36,759 nt of DNA from a virus, in the IMG/VR virus record IMGVR_UViG_3300009151_000181, positions 1 through 36,759 of that record. The stretch is one strand, 5' to 3'. Numbering within the stretch: the first letter of the stretch is position 1; each line of letters starts with the position of its first letter. This document shows, piece after piece, positions 29,471-36,526 of the stretch. The position numbers and the translations under genes are program-made. The notes below the pieces were generated by a model that saw nothing but the letters and a program-made list of their open reading frames with translations, had not been told where the DNA came from and did not search any database.

Positions 29471-29962
29471 ATGTTCAGAACCACTACTATCGCCAATCTT
29501 ATGCTTGAGGAATTGCCACCAATTACCTATCAAAAACGGCTTTATTATAGGACCGATCATGGTGAGGTAGTAGTATTATACAAGATGTTAAATAAATTAA
29601 TTTTCAACAATAAATTAATAATGCCCGAGATTGAAGTAATGCCTCGTTGTAGAAAGTATTGGGGAATGTGTTTTGCAACCATAAACATGCCCACCAAGAC
29701 TGAGAGTTTTTGCAAGATCAGGTTGATGGATAAATGGTATTGCAAACAATGGCTCATCACAGTGTTAGCACATGAAATGTGTCATCAATATCAATGGGAT
29801 GTACAAGGGGTGCAAAGACTTAATGAGGGTAAACAACCTATTATGAGTCATGGCCCTAGTTTCTTTGTGTTTAGAGATAAGTTAGCAAAGCATGGTATTT
29901 CACTAAAAAGCGCACATAGTCGTAGACGCTGGTTCAAACATCAAAACTTATTTAAGTGTTAA
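29471..29962 (+). CDS. SprT-like zinc metallopeptidase
   Basis: 163 aa from the ATG at 29471, chosen because the late promoter predicts transcription from there. In-frame ATGs at 29453 and 29468 lie upstream of it. The zinc motif HEMCH is at 101-105 (VLAHEMCHQYQW) with the SprT-type third ligand region SHGPSF (H127). The flanking FNNKLIMPEIEVMP and WGMCF strands fit the family. Related enzymes (SprT, Spartan) act on DNA-protein crosslinks; phage members are common but uncharacterised. A basic tail (KSAHSRRRWFKHQ) could bind DNA. Confidence 0.85.
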   Translation: MFRTTTIANLMLEELPPITYQKRLYYRTDHGEVVVLYKMLNKLIFNNKLIMPEIEVMPRCRKYWGMCFATINMPTKTESFCKIRLMDKWYCKQWLITVLAHEMCHQYQWDVQGVQRLNEGKQPIMSHGPSFFVFRDKLAKHGISLKSAHSRRRWFKHQNLFKC

Positions 29963-29966
29963 TTCT

Positions 29967-29974
29967 GATAAATA
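29967..29974 (+). promoter_or_regulatory. Late promoter GATAAATA
   Basis: GATAAATACTATA. Start near 29980, leaving a leader of about 12 nt before the ATG at 29992. Confidence 0.6.
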
Positions 29975-29991
29975 CTATATAGGTATATATT

Positions 29992-31416
29992 ATGAGAGCA
30001 CACCAATTTTTAACTGAAGCACCACTTACCCCCGGAAGTTTGTTTGACCCCCGTCACTTAAAGTGGAGACCACAAAACTTTCTTAAAAAGTTAGAAGCAG
30101 GTACGCCATTTGTTGACAAAGATGGTGTTAAGTATTATCCGGACGATGGAGAATTTTCAAGAATTACTCCTATTGTTACTCAAACACTAAAACAACTTGC
30201 AACACAACCCAACGCACCTTTACCAAGCATTGTAATCAATACTACTGATGCAGGACCGGTGCCAGTAAGTAAATTTCAAAAGGCTGACTTAGAAACAGAA
30301 AAGGGTAAAAAGTCAAGTGAGGTTAATGTTCAACCATTGGGCATTGGCATTGCGGCTGATCCTATCAACAAACCGGGTACAAAGCCAAAAGACAAAATAA
30401 CAATGACAACTGACGAAGAAATTAAAACTGCGTTGGACAAACATCAAGAAATTAAAGCAGGTAACTTGTATGATGTTATCATGTCAAATAAAACACTTGA
30501 CTCTGCAGGTTTATTAGGCAAAGCAATTAAACAGGCTGCAACTGAAATGAATAATAGCCAAGTACCTGTTATTAAACAATACGATGAAGCTATGCAAAGA
30601 AAGATTGCTATTGATGCCGGTGAGTATTTAGGTGTGCTGGCAATGGTTAAAGATGTTGCTGAATTCCCTAAGAAGGCCGCCTTCTTAAATTTTTTGCGCT
30701 CACCTGATTTTGGTAATTTATCTCTTATTTTCCCCGGTGAACAGAATTCACCACTAGGCGATAGTTACGGAGTTCAAAATGCAGAAACTGGCCACAACAT
30801 TATTATCAGTAGTAAAGGTGGTAAAGGTAGTACTGCTTCAGGTGCGGCACCTAGTCTAGGTGGATTGCGTACATCTGTTGACAAGCGTAAAACAAAAATT
30901 AAAAAAGGCAATGCACTTGATTTCATAAATCACATTATTCAAGTTAGCCCAACATCGGCACAAGGTTTTGCTGGTATGAATTGGATTGCAAATAATTATC
31001 CAGAAGCTGTACCAGAAAAGTATAGAAAATTAATTCCCTTTTACAGTGAAGATATTAAGGCAGTTTTGAAAAATATTCGTACTAAGAATGCAGAACCAAT
31101 GCCCAAAAAATTCTTACCATTAATACAAGCACCAAGTATCCAAGCAAGTAAAGGTACTGATGGTGGTAAATTGGTATATGTAGTAACCAAAGATTTGGTA
31201 GACGCTATTAATACCGGTATCATTAAAAACTTTAGAACAACTGTATTAGAATTACTAGATGAAAACTTTGTACAAATATTCTCACGCATTGTAGGTGGCA
31301 AACTAACTACCAAGGTATTGTGGCCTGGTAAAGTAGACGGCAATGTAGTATTACATACAAAAATTGCACCCGGTGAACCCGGTAAAGCTGGCTTGAGTTT
31401 TAAGGTTACCGATTAA
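29992..31416 (+). CDS. Putative internal virion protein with prohead-protease-type N-terminus
   Basis: 474 aa. The N-terminus MRAHQFLTE-A ends in L-T-E at 7-9, the third protein here fitting the [L/I]-x-E rule of the T4 prohead protease. The following LTPGSLFDPRHLKWRPQNFL then KKLEAGTPF pattern is one I recall from uncultured phage proteins without function. The centre has Lys/Gly-rich low-complexity (SSKGGKGSTASGA); the C-terminal third is a mixed fold (VLWPGKVDGNVVLHTKI). No catalytic site can be named, though some relatives may be nucleases. Packaging into the head with removal of the first nine residues is inferred. It is driven by a late promoter. Confidence 0.75.
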   Translation: MRAHQFLTEAPLTPGSLFDPRHLKWRPQNFLKKLEAGTPFVDKDGVKYYPDDGEFSRITPIVTQTLKQLATQPNAPLPSIVINTTDAGPVPVSKFQKADLETEKGKKSSEVNVQPLGIGIAADPINKPGTKPKDKITMTTDEEIKTALDKHQEIKAGNLYDVIMSNKTLDSAGLLGKAIKQAATEMNNSQVPVIKQYDEAMQRKIAIDAGEYLGVLAMVKDVAEFPKKAAFLNFLRSPDFGNLSLIFPGEQNSPLGDSYGVQNAETGHNIIISSKGGKGSTASGAAPSLGGLRTSVDKRKTKIKKGNALDFINHIIQVSPTSAQGFAGMNWIANNYPEAVPEKYRKLIPFYSEDIKAVLKNIRTKNAEPMPKKFLPLIQAPSIQASKGTDGGKLVYVVTKDLVDAINTGIIKNFRTTVLELLDENFVQIFSRIVGGKLTTKVLWPGKVDGNVVLHTKIAPGEPGKAGLSFKVTD

Positions 31417-31428
31417 TACCAAAATCAT

Positions 31429-31457
31429 TTGACTTCAACACAGACTTCTGATATAAT
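31429..31457 (+). promoter_or_regulatory. Sigma70-type promoter for clpP
   Basis: TTGACT (31429-31434), 17 bp, TATAAT (31452-31457). Start near 31464; AAAGGAAG precedes the ATG at 31486. clpP can thus be made early, apart from the late genes around it. Confidence 0.8.
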
Positions 31458-31485
31458 AGTGTAAACATTTTTATAAAGGAAGTTT

Positions 31486-32073
31486 ATGAGTCTAGTCCCA
31501 ATGGTAATCGAGCAAACCGCTAAAGGTGAGCGTAGTTACGATATATACAGCCGTCTATTGCGCGACCGTGTTATTTTGCTAGAAGGCGAAGTACATGATC
31601 AAATGGCCAATCTTATTGTTGCCCAACTCTTGTTCTTAGAGTCTGAAGGTGACAAAGATATATCAATGTACATCAATAGTCCCGGTGGTTCAGTTACAGC
31701 AGGTATGGCAATCTATGATTGTATGCAGTTCATTGCTCCCGACATTCACACTATTGTTATGGGTCAAGCATGTTCAATGGGTAGCTTACTTGCACAAGCA
31801 GGTGCTAAAGATAAACGATTTATGTTGCCAAACGCACGACATATGATTCATCAACCTTCTGGTGGCGCCCGTGGTCAAGCAACTGATATGTTGATTCAAG
31901 TGGAAGAAATGCTGGCAATGAAAAAGAACCTCACACAAATCTATGTTAACCACAACAGTGCAGGCAAGACATTCGAACAACTAACTGCTGATATGGAACG
32001 TGATAACTTTATGTCTGCACAACAAGCATTAGCATATGGTCTAATCGACAAAATCATCGATAAACGCAGTTAA
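31486..32073 (+). CDS. clpP: ClpP, proteolytic subunit
   Basis: 195 aa (E. coli 207 with propeptide). Catalytic triad is complete: S97 in GQACSMGS, H122 in MIHQP and D173 in ERDNF. The handle region and [16 protein letters not shown] are conserved. The N-terminus [20 protein letters not shown] starts at the mature axial loop, so little or no propeptide is expected. It should form the tetradecameric chamber with ClpX (26016), whose IGF loop is intact. An uncommon Cys precedes the active serine (A in most relatives). It has its own sigma70 promoter. Confidence 0.96.
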   Translation: MSLVPMVIEQTAKGERSYDIYSRLLRDRVILLEGEVHDQMANLIVAQLLFLESEGDKDISMYINSPGGSVTAGMAIYDCMQFIAPDIHTIVMGQACSMGSLLAQAGAKDKRFMLPNARHMIHQPSGGARGQATDMLIQVEEMLAMKKNLTQIYVNHNSAGKTFEQLTADMERDNFMSAQQALAYGLIDKIIDKRS

Positions 32074-32080
32074 ATACGCT

Positions 32081-32142
32081 TTACCCATCTTGTAGTCAGT
32101 AATTTACTAATCATAAATACAATATGACTAACAGATGGGTAA
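32081..32142. repeat. 10-bp inverted repeat flanking the late promoter of the 967-aa gene
   Basis: TTACCCATCT (32081-32090) and AGATGGGTAA (32133-32142) are perfect complements. The right arm can also pair with CCCAT at 32143-32147 across the start codon (ATGGG-TAA-CCCAT), so two exclusive hairpins are possible. Confidence 0.6.
32112..32119 (+). promoter_or_regulatory. Late promoter CATAAATA
   Basis: CATAAATAC between the arms of the inverted repeat. Start near 32125; transcripts from it would lack the upstream arm. Leader about 21 nt. Confidence 0.6.
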
Positions 32143-32145
32143 CCC

Positions 32146-35049
32146 ATGGATGAATTAGATCCGCGTAAATTATACGAACTTTCGGAATCTCTCAACGAAC
32201 TTACCGGTACAGTAAAATATACCGGCACAGCCATGCAGTCCATGTTGGGACCTCAGGCTGAAGCAAACAAGAAATTAAAAAACTCAGGTAAAAAACGTGC
32301 CAAGGTTGAAGAACAGGCGGCTGAACAACAAGCAAAGCAGTTAACCAAACAGGAAGAATCTCAAGCAAAACAGAAAAAAATGCTTGATGATGAGTTACGA
32401 TATCGCGGCTACGCAATAGATGCAACAGGTAACTTAACTAAAACAACCACATCACTAAGTGGTGCTCAAAAGCAATCACTAGAAGCATTGGATAAGCGTA
32501 TTGCCAAAGAGCGTGAACTTGCTGAAGTAATTAAAGATCCAGTCAAATCATTTAGAAGCATATCAAGCAGTATAAACAGCCTCGACGGTGTTATGGGCCA
32601 GATGCAGGAGAAGATGTTTGAGATGACTGGTAAGAGCGTGCCAATGGCAGCAGGTCTTATCGCAGCCACAGCAGTTGTCGGTGGAGTAGTTAAAGCCGCA
32701 ACCGGAATGGCTGACTCACTATATAAAGGTGAACGTGGTGCTAAAGTTGGTGCTAAAGCAGTTAAAGATTTAAATGATTCAGTAACTAAAGCCGCATATG
32801 GTATCAGTGCGGCACTGATGTTTATGCCCGGATTGGGAATTGTTGCTAAAGTATTAGGAGCCGCAATTGGGCTGTTTTCTTTGGCAATGGAGGGTTCCAC
32901 AAAACTAATAGAAATGGGTGCAGAGTATAACGATAAGGTATACGATTCATTCAATAAATTAAGCGAGACGGGGTTAATAACAGCTAAGGGCATGAGTGGT
33001 GTTAGTAACACCATGGAAAAGCTAGGAGTAACAAGTGCTGAAATAGAGAAGATGAATTCTCTATTAGCAAGCAACTCAAAAGACTTAGCATTATTTGGTG
33101 GGACTGCGGCAGGTGGATTAGAAAAATTCACAGAAGTTGCCGGAACTATTTCACATCCAGCAAGTGAATTAAACAAAAAATTAATGTTGCTTGGTATATC
33201 AAGTGACGAACAAAGAGAACATACATTAAAGTACATGGCTTTGCAAACACGCATGGGCATGACGCAAGGCAAGACACAAGCTGACCTAGTTAAAGGTTCT
33301 GTTGCCTACATGGAAGAACTAGATAGAATTGCTTCTATCACTGGAATAGGTCGTAAAGAACAAGAAGAAGCACAGAAGCAGGTAATGGCTATTGAAGAAT
33401 TACGTGCGGCAATGTTCCAAGCTGAACGTAGTAGTGATACTAAACGACAAAAAGAATTAGAAACAGCATTTAAATACTCTAGCCGATTGATGGCTGAGGG
33501 TAGAAAGAAAGAAGCGGCCGGTGTTGCTAAGTATTATGCCGCAGGTAAAAATGTTGTTGACAGTGATTCGGCAATGGCAGCACAGAATAGTGCAGGTGCT
33601 ATTAAAGCTATTGGTGAAGGTAAAGAAGGCGAAGATGTTTATCAAGAAGGCATCAAGAGTGCTAAAGAATCTGCTATACGTACAGCAGGCACTAAGCGAA
33701 TTGGCGGTGATGTGTCTAATCAAATTGGAGACTTCAATGCTACACTAGATGCTATTAAACGTAGTGAGAAGTCGCAAGAGGAAATGAAGAAACTGGGTCT
33801 AAGTCCAGAAGCATATGCTAAAAAACTTCAAAAAGAAAAAGAAGAAAAGCCTGATCCAAATTTAGCAAAGAATGTTGATGCTATGCAGATACAGCAGAAG
33901 GCTGGTTTGACAATGGATCAAGCGGCAAAGGCAATGGATGGTGCAGGTCTTGCAATGGCATCATCAGTTAAGGCATTTAATGAGGCAGTGAAATTATTTA
34001 ATCAAGCTTCTGGTACTGGCCCAGCACAAGGAGCCGCAGTAGAGAAAGCTAAACAAGCAGATACAGCGGCATTGAATAAACAACAAGCCGCAATGGATGC
34101 TAATAAGAAAACGCAAAATGATCCAACTGCAACAAAAGCACAAAAAGAATCTGCACAAAAATCAGAGGATGATGCTAATAAAGAGTCAATGAAGGCAATG
34201 GCGGCTAAGAGAGAAGCCTTCCTAAAAGAACAAAATGAATTACGTGAACTAAACAAAAAACAACGTGGTTCCGGCAAAGAAGTATTCAAGACCATGGAAG
34301 ATGCACGAAAGGCTGGAGCCGCACCAAAAGCTGAAACAGCTCCGACGGCGGCTGCACCAAAAGCTGAAACAGCTCCGACGCAGGCTGCTAAGCCGGCATC
34401 ATCACCTACGCCATCACCCGGTGCACCTTCAGAAGGTCACAGTGAAGGGGGTACAGAAAAATCAGCACCACCGGCTGCGCCAACATCGGCTCCACCAGTT
34501 TCATTAAAATCAAGCTCAACCAAAACTGATTTATTAATAGCAAATGAACCAGTCACTGCTGATAAGCCATTAAGTAAAACACAAATGTCAATAATTGAGC
34601 TTGGTATTAGTCAAGGAAATAAATTCTCTGACATGGTAATGCAAAAGTTCAATTCTCAAATGTTTGGTGCCAAACCAGTAGCTCCAAATTCTAAACCTGT
34701 GGGTGATGTTGAAATTCCAATTGACAAGGCTGCGACCGGGGGAGTATTTGACGGGCCGGGTAAGAATTCAGTAATGCTAAACAATAGCACTATGGCTGCA
34801 AATGATATATTAGCTTCACTCAGAGAATCATTTGGTAGTGTTCAAAAGAAATCAGTTGAGAGTGAATTACCAAAATTAACTAAATTTAATACAATGACTT
34901 CTTCAAGTAGAGGTATTTCAACAAATAGTTCAATGGACATACTAGAAAAATTTACTGACATTATGGAACAGAAACTATCCGACGTTATAGATGCTATATC
35001 GGATAACAATAACATTAAAGAAGAAATCTTACTTTACAGTAAAGCATAA
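32146..35049 (+). CDS. Large virion protein, tape-measure-like
   Basis: 967 aa. Order of regions: helical start (1-40); Gln/Lys/Glu-rich coiled coil (40-90); helical part; hydrophobic Ala/Gly segments at about 166-190 and 217-250 (AAGLIAATAVVGGVVKA, MPGLGIVAKVLGAAIGLFSL); long charged helical stretch; Ala/Pro/Lys-rich linker (about 720-790) with an 11-residue repeat APKAETAPTAA; then a C-terminal domain ending in a coiled helix. Long helices plus membrane-active segments are typical of tape-measure or internal virion proteins that thread into the host membrane. It is the longest gene here, driven by a late promoter. Exact role is not proven. Confidence 0.75.
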   Translation: MDELDPRKLYELSESLNELTGTVKYTGTAMQSMLGPQAEANKKLKNSGKKRAKVEEQAAEQQAKQLTKQEESQAKQKKMLDDELRYRGYAIDATGNLTKTTTSLSGAQKQSLEALDKRIAKERELAEVIKDPVKSFRSISSSINSLDGVMGQMQEKMFEMTGKSVPMAAGLIAATAVVGGVVKAATGMADSLYKGERGAKVGAKAVKDLNDSVTKAAYGISAALMFMPGLGIVAKVLGAAIGLFSLAMEGSTKLIEMGAEYNDKVYDSFNKLSETGLITAKGMSGVSNTMEKLGVTSAEIEKMNSLLASNSKDLALFGGTAAGGLEKFTEVAGTISHPASELNKKLMLLGISSDEQREHTLKYMALQTRMGMTQGKTQADLVKGSVAYMEELDRIASITGIGRKEQEEAQKQVMAIEELRAAMFQAERSSDTKRQKELETAFKYSSRLMAEGRKKEAAGVAKYYAAGKNVVDSDSAMAAQNSAGAIKAIGEGKEGEDVYQEGIKSAKESAIRTAGTKRIGGDVSNQIGDFNATLDAIKRSEKSQEEMKKLGLSPEAYAKKLQKEKEEKPDPNLAKNVDAMQIQQKAGLTMDQAAKAMDGAGLAMASSVKAFNEAVKLFNQASGTGPAQGAAVEKAKQADTAALNKQQAAMDANKKTQNDPTATKAQKESAQKSEDDANKESMKAMAAKREAFLKEQNELRELNKKQRGSGKEVFKTMEDARKAGAAPKAETAPTAAAPKAETAPTQAAKPASSPTPSPGAPSEGHSEGGTEKSAPPAAPTSAPPVSLKSSSTKTDLLIANEPVTADKPLSKTQMSIIELGISQGNKFSDMVMQKFNSQMFGAKPVAPNSKPVGDVEIPIDKAATGGVFDGPGKNSVMLNNSTMAANDILASLRESFGSVQKKSVESELPKLTKFNTMTSSSRGISTNSSMDILEKFTDIMEQKLSDVIDAISDNNNIKEEILLYSKA
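34321..34380. repeat. 33-bp direct repeat in the Ala/Pro linker
   Basis: GCACCAAAAGCTGAAACAGC... begins at 34321 and again at 34354 with identical first 27 bp. It encodes APKAETAPT twice. Recent duplication in a disordered linker. Confidence 0.85.
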
Positions 35050-35067
35050 TTCAAAGGTCGTATCAAA

Positions 35068-35718
35068 ATGGAAAAAACAATAGCACTATTCATTAATCAT
35101 CCCGAATGCTCTCAAGATTGTTGCGACGGTATGATACAGTCACTTGGACAAGACTATAATATCAAACTATTTAGGGTCAATGAATGTAATAGTGAAACAT
35201 TATCATCAGTTGATATGGTCGCATTTCCAGGTGGTATTGGTGATGCCAGTTCATATGATAAATTTTTTAGAAGAAAAGCACAAAATGCTGTAGCAGATTA
35301 TGTGCAACAAGGTGGACGATATTTAGGAATATGTATGGGTGCGTATTGGGCTGGAAGTTATTACTTTGACATACTTGATAATGTTGATGCTGTGCAGTAC
35401 ATACGACAACCAACTAGTGATATCAAACGATCCTATAGCACTATTGCGTCAATTAACTGGAACAACCAATCTGAAGATATGTTTTTTTATGACGGGTGTG
35501 CATTAGTTGGTGACACTAGTAAATTTAAAACTATTGCAACTTATGCAAACGGTGATGCGATGGCTATCATACAAAACAGAATAGGCTTGATAGGATGTCA
35601 TCCTGAAAGCCAAGAGTACTGGTACAAAGAACCCAGGCAATATATTAATCAATACTGGCATCAAGGCAAACATCATTCGTTACTATTAGAATTTGTCAAT
35701 CAGTTGATGACACAATAG
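35068..35718 (+). CDS. BPL_N-type class I glutamine amidotransferase-like protein
   Basis: 216 aa. FPGGIGDASSYDKFF, nucleophile elbow GICMGAYWAG with C89, and H178/E180 in GLIGCHPESQEYW give a complete Cys-His-Glu triad of the class I amidotransferase fold. The arrangement resembles the domain named after the N-terminal part of fungal biotin-protein ligase. Phage members are known only by sequence; no glutamine-using synthetase partner is adjacent, so the reaction is unknown. AAAGG precedes the start. A strong terminator follows. Confidence 0.83.
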   Translation: MEKTIALFINHPECSQDCCDGMIQSLGQDYNIKLFRVNECNSETLSSVDMVAFPGGIGDASSYDKFFRRKAQNAVADYVQQGGRYLGICMGAYWAGSYYFDILDNVDAVQYIRQPTSDIKRSYSTIASINWNNQSEDMFFYDGCALVGDTSKFKTIATYANGDAMAIIQNRIGLIGCHPESQEYWYKEPRQYINQYWHQGKHHSLLLEFVNQLMTQ

Positions 35719-35739
35719 TTAGAGTATAGAAATCAATAG

Positions 35740-35760
35740 AGCCCCAAAAGGGGCTTTTTT
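35740..35760 (+). terminator. Strong intrinsic terminator
   Basis: AGCCCC / GGGGCT stem with AAAA loop and a run of six T. The best terminator in the window; it closes the late virion unit. Confidence 0.9.
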
Positions 35761-35768
35761 AATGGCTA

Positions 35769-35817
35769 AAAATGAGTACTTTTGTATCTCAAAAAGGTAA
35801 ACTTTAGTACTCATTTT
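35769..35817. other. 12-bp perfect inverted repeat in an intergenic region
   Basis: AAAATGAGTACT (35769-35780) and AGTACTCATTTT (35806-35817), separated by 25 nt. A second small hairpin, CACCT-CCC-AGGTG, follows at 35818-35830. The 235-bp space between genes (35719-35953) otherwise holds only the terminator and a promoter; no convincing reading frame was seen. Confidence 0.7.
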
Positions 35818-35894
35818 CACCTCCCAGGTGCTTCAAAATCGCTAGAGGTTTTAGGGACGCATACTGACACACTTCTATCGGAATTCGCCAAAAC

Positions 35895-35923
35895 TTGACA
35901 ATAAATTGTTTTGGGTGTATGAT
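35895..35923 (+). promoter_or_regulatory. Early-type sigma70 promoter, array copy 5
   Basis: TTGACA (35895-35900), 17 bp, TATGAT (35918-35923). The spacer ATAAATTGTTTTGGGTG matches the copies near 15 kb. Start near 35930; ATGGAG precedes the next ATG. Confidence 0.8.
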
Positions 35924-35953
35924 GCAGTTTTACACACACATGGAGTTAGTTAA

Positions 35954-36469
35954 ATGAGCAAAGTACTAATTGGCTTAGCAACTATATCAGCGGTTGCAAT
36001 TCTAGGAGTTCAACAATATCAACTTGCTACCATCTCAGAAGATGTAGCCGAAATCAAACAAGCCTTCATTGCACAAACCACCGAACGTGTTTCATATAGT
36101 GAAAGTGATGAAGCATGTCTTGCTAAAAATATTTACTACGAAGCCGGTATTGAAAGTGACCATGGTAAGTATGCTGTAGCACAAGTTACACTAAACCGAT
36201 TGAAGACAGGTCGTTGGGGTGATACAATTTGTAGCGTGGTCTATTCCAAAGCACAGTTTAGTTGGACATTAAAAAAGAAACTAGAAAAACCCAATGGTCA
36301 AGCATGGGCTGATAGTCAATGGATTGCTCATAGAGTATTGGGAGGTGAGCGTGTGCCTCCTCTCAGTGAAGCCATTTTTTACCATGCTGATTATGTAAGT
36401 CCGTATTGGAAGAGTAGTGTTGTAAAAATACAACAAGTTGGCCAGCATATCTTCTATACCAAAATTTGA
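35954..36469 (+). CDS. SleB-type cell-wall hydrolase with N-terminal membrane anchor
   Basis: 171 aa. Residues 4-22 form a membrane segment or signal anchor (VLIGLATISAVAILGVQ). The Hydrolase_2 (SleB) domain starts at about 54: EACLAKNIYYEAGIES with the probable catalytic Glu (E63), then AVAQVTLNRL, ICSVVYSKAQFSW, and an ending HIFYTKI. These enzymes cut the glycan backbone of peptidoglycan. The anchor could hold the enzyme in the inner membrane facing the periplasm. Early-type promoter expression is odd for a lysin, so a role in wall remodelling rather than final lysis is possible. Confidence 0.87.
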   Translation: MSKVLIGLATISAVAILGVQQYQLATISEDVAEIKQAFIAQTTERVSYSESDEACLAKNIYYEAGIESDHGKYAVAQVTLNRLKTGRWGDTICSVVYSKAQFSWTLKKKLEKPNGQAWADSQWIAHRVLGGERVPPLSEAIFYHADYVSPYWKSSVVKIQQVGQHIFYTKI

Positions 36470-36494
36470 CAATAAATCGTTTTGGGCTTATAAT
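36466..36494 (+). promoter_or_regulatory. Early-type sigma70 promoter, array copy 6
   Basis: TTGACA (36466-36471), 17 bp, TATAAT (36489-36494), overlapping the preceding stop. It is followed by AGAATCTTAAACAGTAAAG, the same leader as copy 1. Confidence 0.85.
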
Positions 36495-36526
36495 AGAATC
36501 TTAAACAGTAAAGAAAAGGACTAGAA

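Noticed and set aside
32466-33272. Long open frame on the minus strand inside the 967-aa virion gene
   Set aside because: It mirrors the codons of the real gene, has no promoter or ribosome-binding site, and its translation is a low-complexity hydrophobic mix.
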